Assembly: GCA_000934455.1 (NCBI GenBank)
Contig: KN884538.1
Location: forward strand, 31,550 to 95,549
Source of the DNA: Apostichopus parvimensis
Taxonomy: Eukaryota; Echinodermata; Holothuroidea; Aspidochirotida; Stichopodidae
Direction of reading: 5' to 3'
DNA: 64,000 bases
The notes below the pieces were generated by a model. It was not told where the DNA came from and searched no databases. It saw only the letters and a list, made by a program, of their open reading frames with translations. This document shows, piece after piece, positions 63,149 through 64,000 of the stretch (position 1 is the stretch's first letter; each line of letters starts with the position of its first letter). Both the position numbers and the translations under genes were made by a program.

Positions 63149-63460
63149 AGTCTCGTCAGACTGCCAGTCGGCCTTCAGTTTCTTCCCCTCGACGGGGGGG
63201 AAGAAACCCTTTTCCCACCTTCAACGACAGACGCGTTTAGCTCTCCATTTTGTCGAGGATCCTTTCCCGTAAACGGATCACGAATTTGGCAAGAAGATAC
63301 CTACAGAAATGTAGAAGAGGGGGAAAGGCAAGGATCGTTTTCCCAATTCTGGTATCGCAAGGAGAGAGGTTTAGATGAGAGATCAGAAGTTTTGTTTGAT
63401 TTACCTGGCAGATTTATGATTGATTACAGCCAAGCACTGTTTGATGGAACCTGGTTAAAT

Positions 63461-63625
63461 CAGGCATGAGCTTTTTCCTCGAATTCGCGGAATATCCGTT
63501 ATTTCTTTTCTACCTCTGGGACAAGAACTATTATCCTAACACACTGTAGCATACGCAAACTGGAGCCTATACCGCAATTTTTGCAAAGTTCCGTGATTTT
63601 TTTTTTTATCCCAGGCTCATCCCTG
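63461..63625. mobile_element. CAGGSATGAGC MITE, copy 5 (165 bp, whole)
   Basis: Starts CAGGCATGAGC, ends GGCTCATCCCTG. Flanked by exact TTAAAT at 63455-63460 and 63626-63631, giving a clear 6-bp target duplication. Confidence 0.92.
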
Positions 63626-63900
63626 TTAAATGGTGCAGGTACCGGTGTAATGATATAAGCAGGTATTGCACAGATTGGTAGTGTCAAGGACAGAGACAAT
63701 AGACAGAGGGTAAGACAATACCCTTTTGTTTATCTAGGAATCACCAAATCCTGTTAAAACAGTGAGGTTAAAGAGGTTAGGCTTGCTTTACTCATGCATG
63801 TGTATAAAATATTGTTTTAGAAGGAGTGTTGTGCTGTAGGTTTCTTTCCTTCCTTTTCAAATTGATTTCTTTTCTATCTATCTTTTCCCCTCGTTTATAG

Positions 63901-63958
63901 GCAGCATTGGAAAGATGGTCCTCAAATCAGTCTTGAAGCTTACTTGATTCTTGATCAG
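63901..63958 (+). CDS. Candidate internal exon of an unrecognised gene
   Basis: Follows a pyrimidine tract ending TTTATAG and ends CAG before GTGATA, so both splice sites fit. After one base it is open, reading QHWKDGPQISLEAYLILDQ, which looks protein-like. 58 bases, start phase 2, end phase 0. It runs toward the window edge on the + strand, and no partner exon is identified upstream. It may belong to the next gene or be chance. No family is recognised. Confidence 0.35.
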
Positions 63959-64000
63959 GTGATAAGGCCTATTTGAGAGAGTCCGACCACCTTTTCTTGA

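Larger units (their letters stand above)
59856..63498 (+). repeat. 1.82-kb tandem duplication carrying the SETD6 terminal exon
   Basis: 59856-61676 and 61677 to about 63498 are nearly identical (offset 1821-1822). The few differences include AGACACG/AGACAGCG (60065), AGACGTT/AGAAGTT (near 61564) and CCGGG/CCTGG (near 61629). Each copy includes the end of intron 8, the last exon and its 3' flank. The junction at 61676/61677 lies inside a MITE copy, which is cut there. Confidence 0.95.
63149..64000. other. Region after SETD6, with a MITE copy and a possible exon
   Basis: Holds the duplicated SETD6 3' flank up to about 63498, the MITE at 63461-63625 and a candidate exon at 63901-63958. Otherwise unremarkable. 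Confidence 0.7.

Overview
This is a eukaryotic, AT-rich, intron-dense stretch from an animal, most likely a marine invertebrate deuterostome. An echinoderm, possibly a sea cucumber, is my guess. The guess rests on the protein sequences, the low GC, and the many short tRNA-derived SINEs, MITEs and G-rich 'GGCGTAGC' repeats; no sequence search was possible. Two assembly gaps (23765-24739 and 37273-37374) are runs of N.

Three host genes can be read exon by exon, and each gives one continuous reading frame with consistent splice phases. (1) A fatty-acid-binding protein on the + strand (393-5946, 4 exons, 136 aa) has the classic four-exon FABP layout. (2) A coronin on the - strand (36058 down to 13773, 10 exons, 605 aa) has a beta-propeller, an unusually long Ser/Pro/Ala/Lys-rich linker and a C-terminal coiled coil. 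(3) A SETD6-type protein-lysine methyltransferase on the + strand (45276-61326, 9 exons, 484 aa) has its last exon and 3' flank repeated in tandem at 62883-63148. FABP and coronin are convergent, 7.8 kb apart. Coronin and SETD6 are divergent, 9.2 kb apart. The three have unrelated cell roles (lipid transport, actin dynamics, protein methylation) and nothing suggests they act as a unit. One short candidate exon of an unknown gene lies at the right edge (63901-63958).

The rest is intron and intergenic DNA full of small mobile-element debris: three clear tRNA-derived SINEs (26.1-26.3, 31.4-31.7 and 56.5-56.7 kb), a degenerate trimer of tRNA-like units (8.3-8.7 kb), a hAT-type MITE with an exact 8-bp target duplication (55.56-55.93 kb), a small MITE family with TIR CAGGSATGAGC and 6-bp target duplications (five copies or parts, 59.4-63.6 kb), other foldback or TIR elements (2.8, 14.0, 41.7, 43.8 and 45.9 kb), Penelope-like 3'-end fragments with a hammerhead-like motif (19.4, 30.5 and 57.1 kb), LINE 3' tails, minisatellites and microsatellites.

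I found no operon, CRISPR array, defence island or other clearly new gene system. The points most worth a second look are the tandem SETD6 terminal exon, the 6-bp-TSD MITE family, the hammerhead-like motif, a perfect 38-bp palindrome framed by 9-bp direct repeats (39.49 kb), and a minisatellite that overlaps a coronin splice donor.
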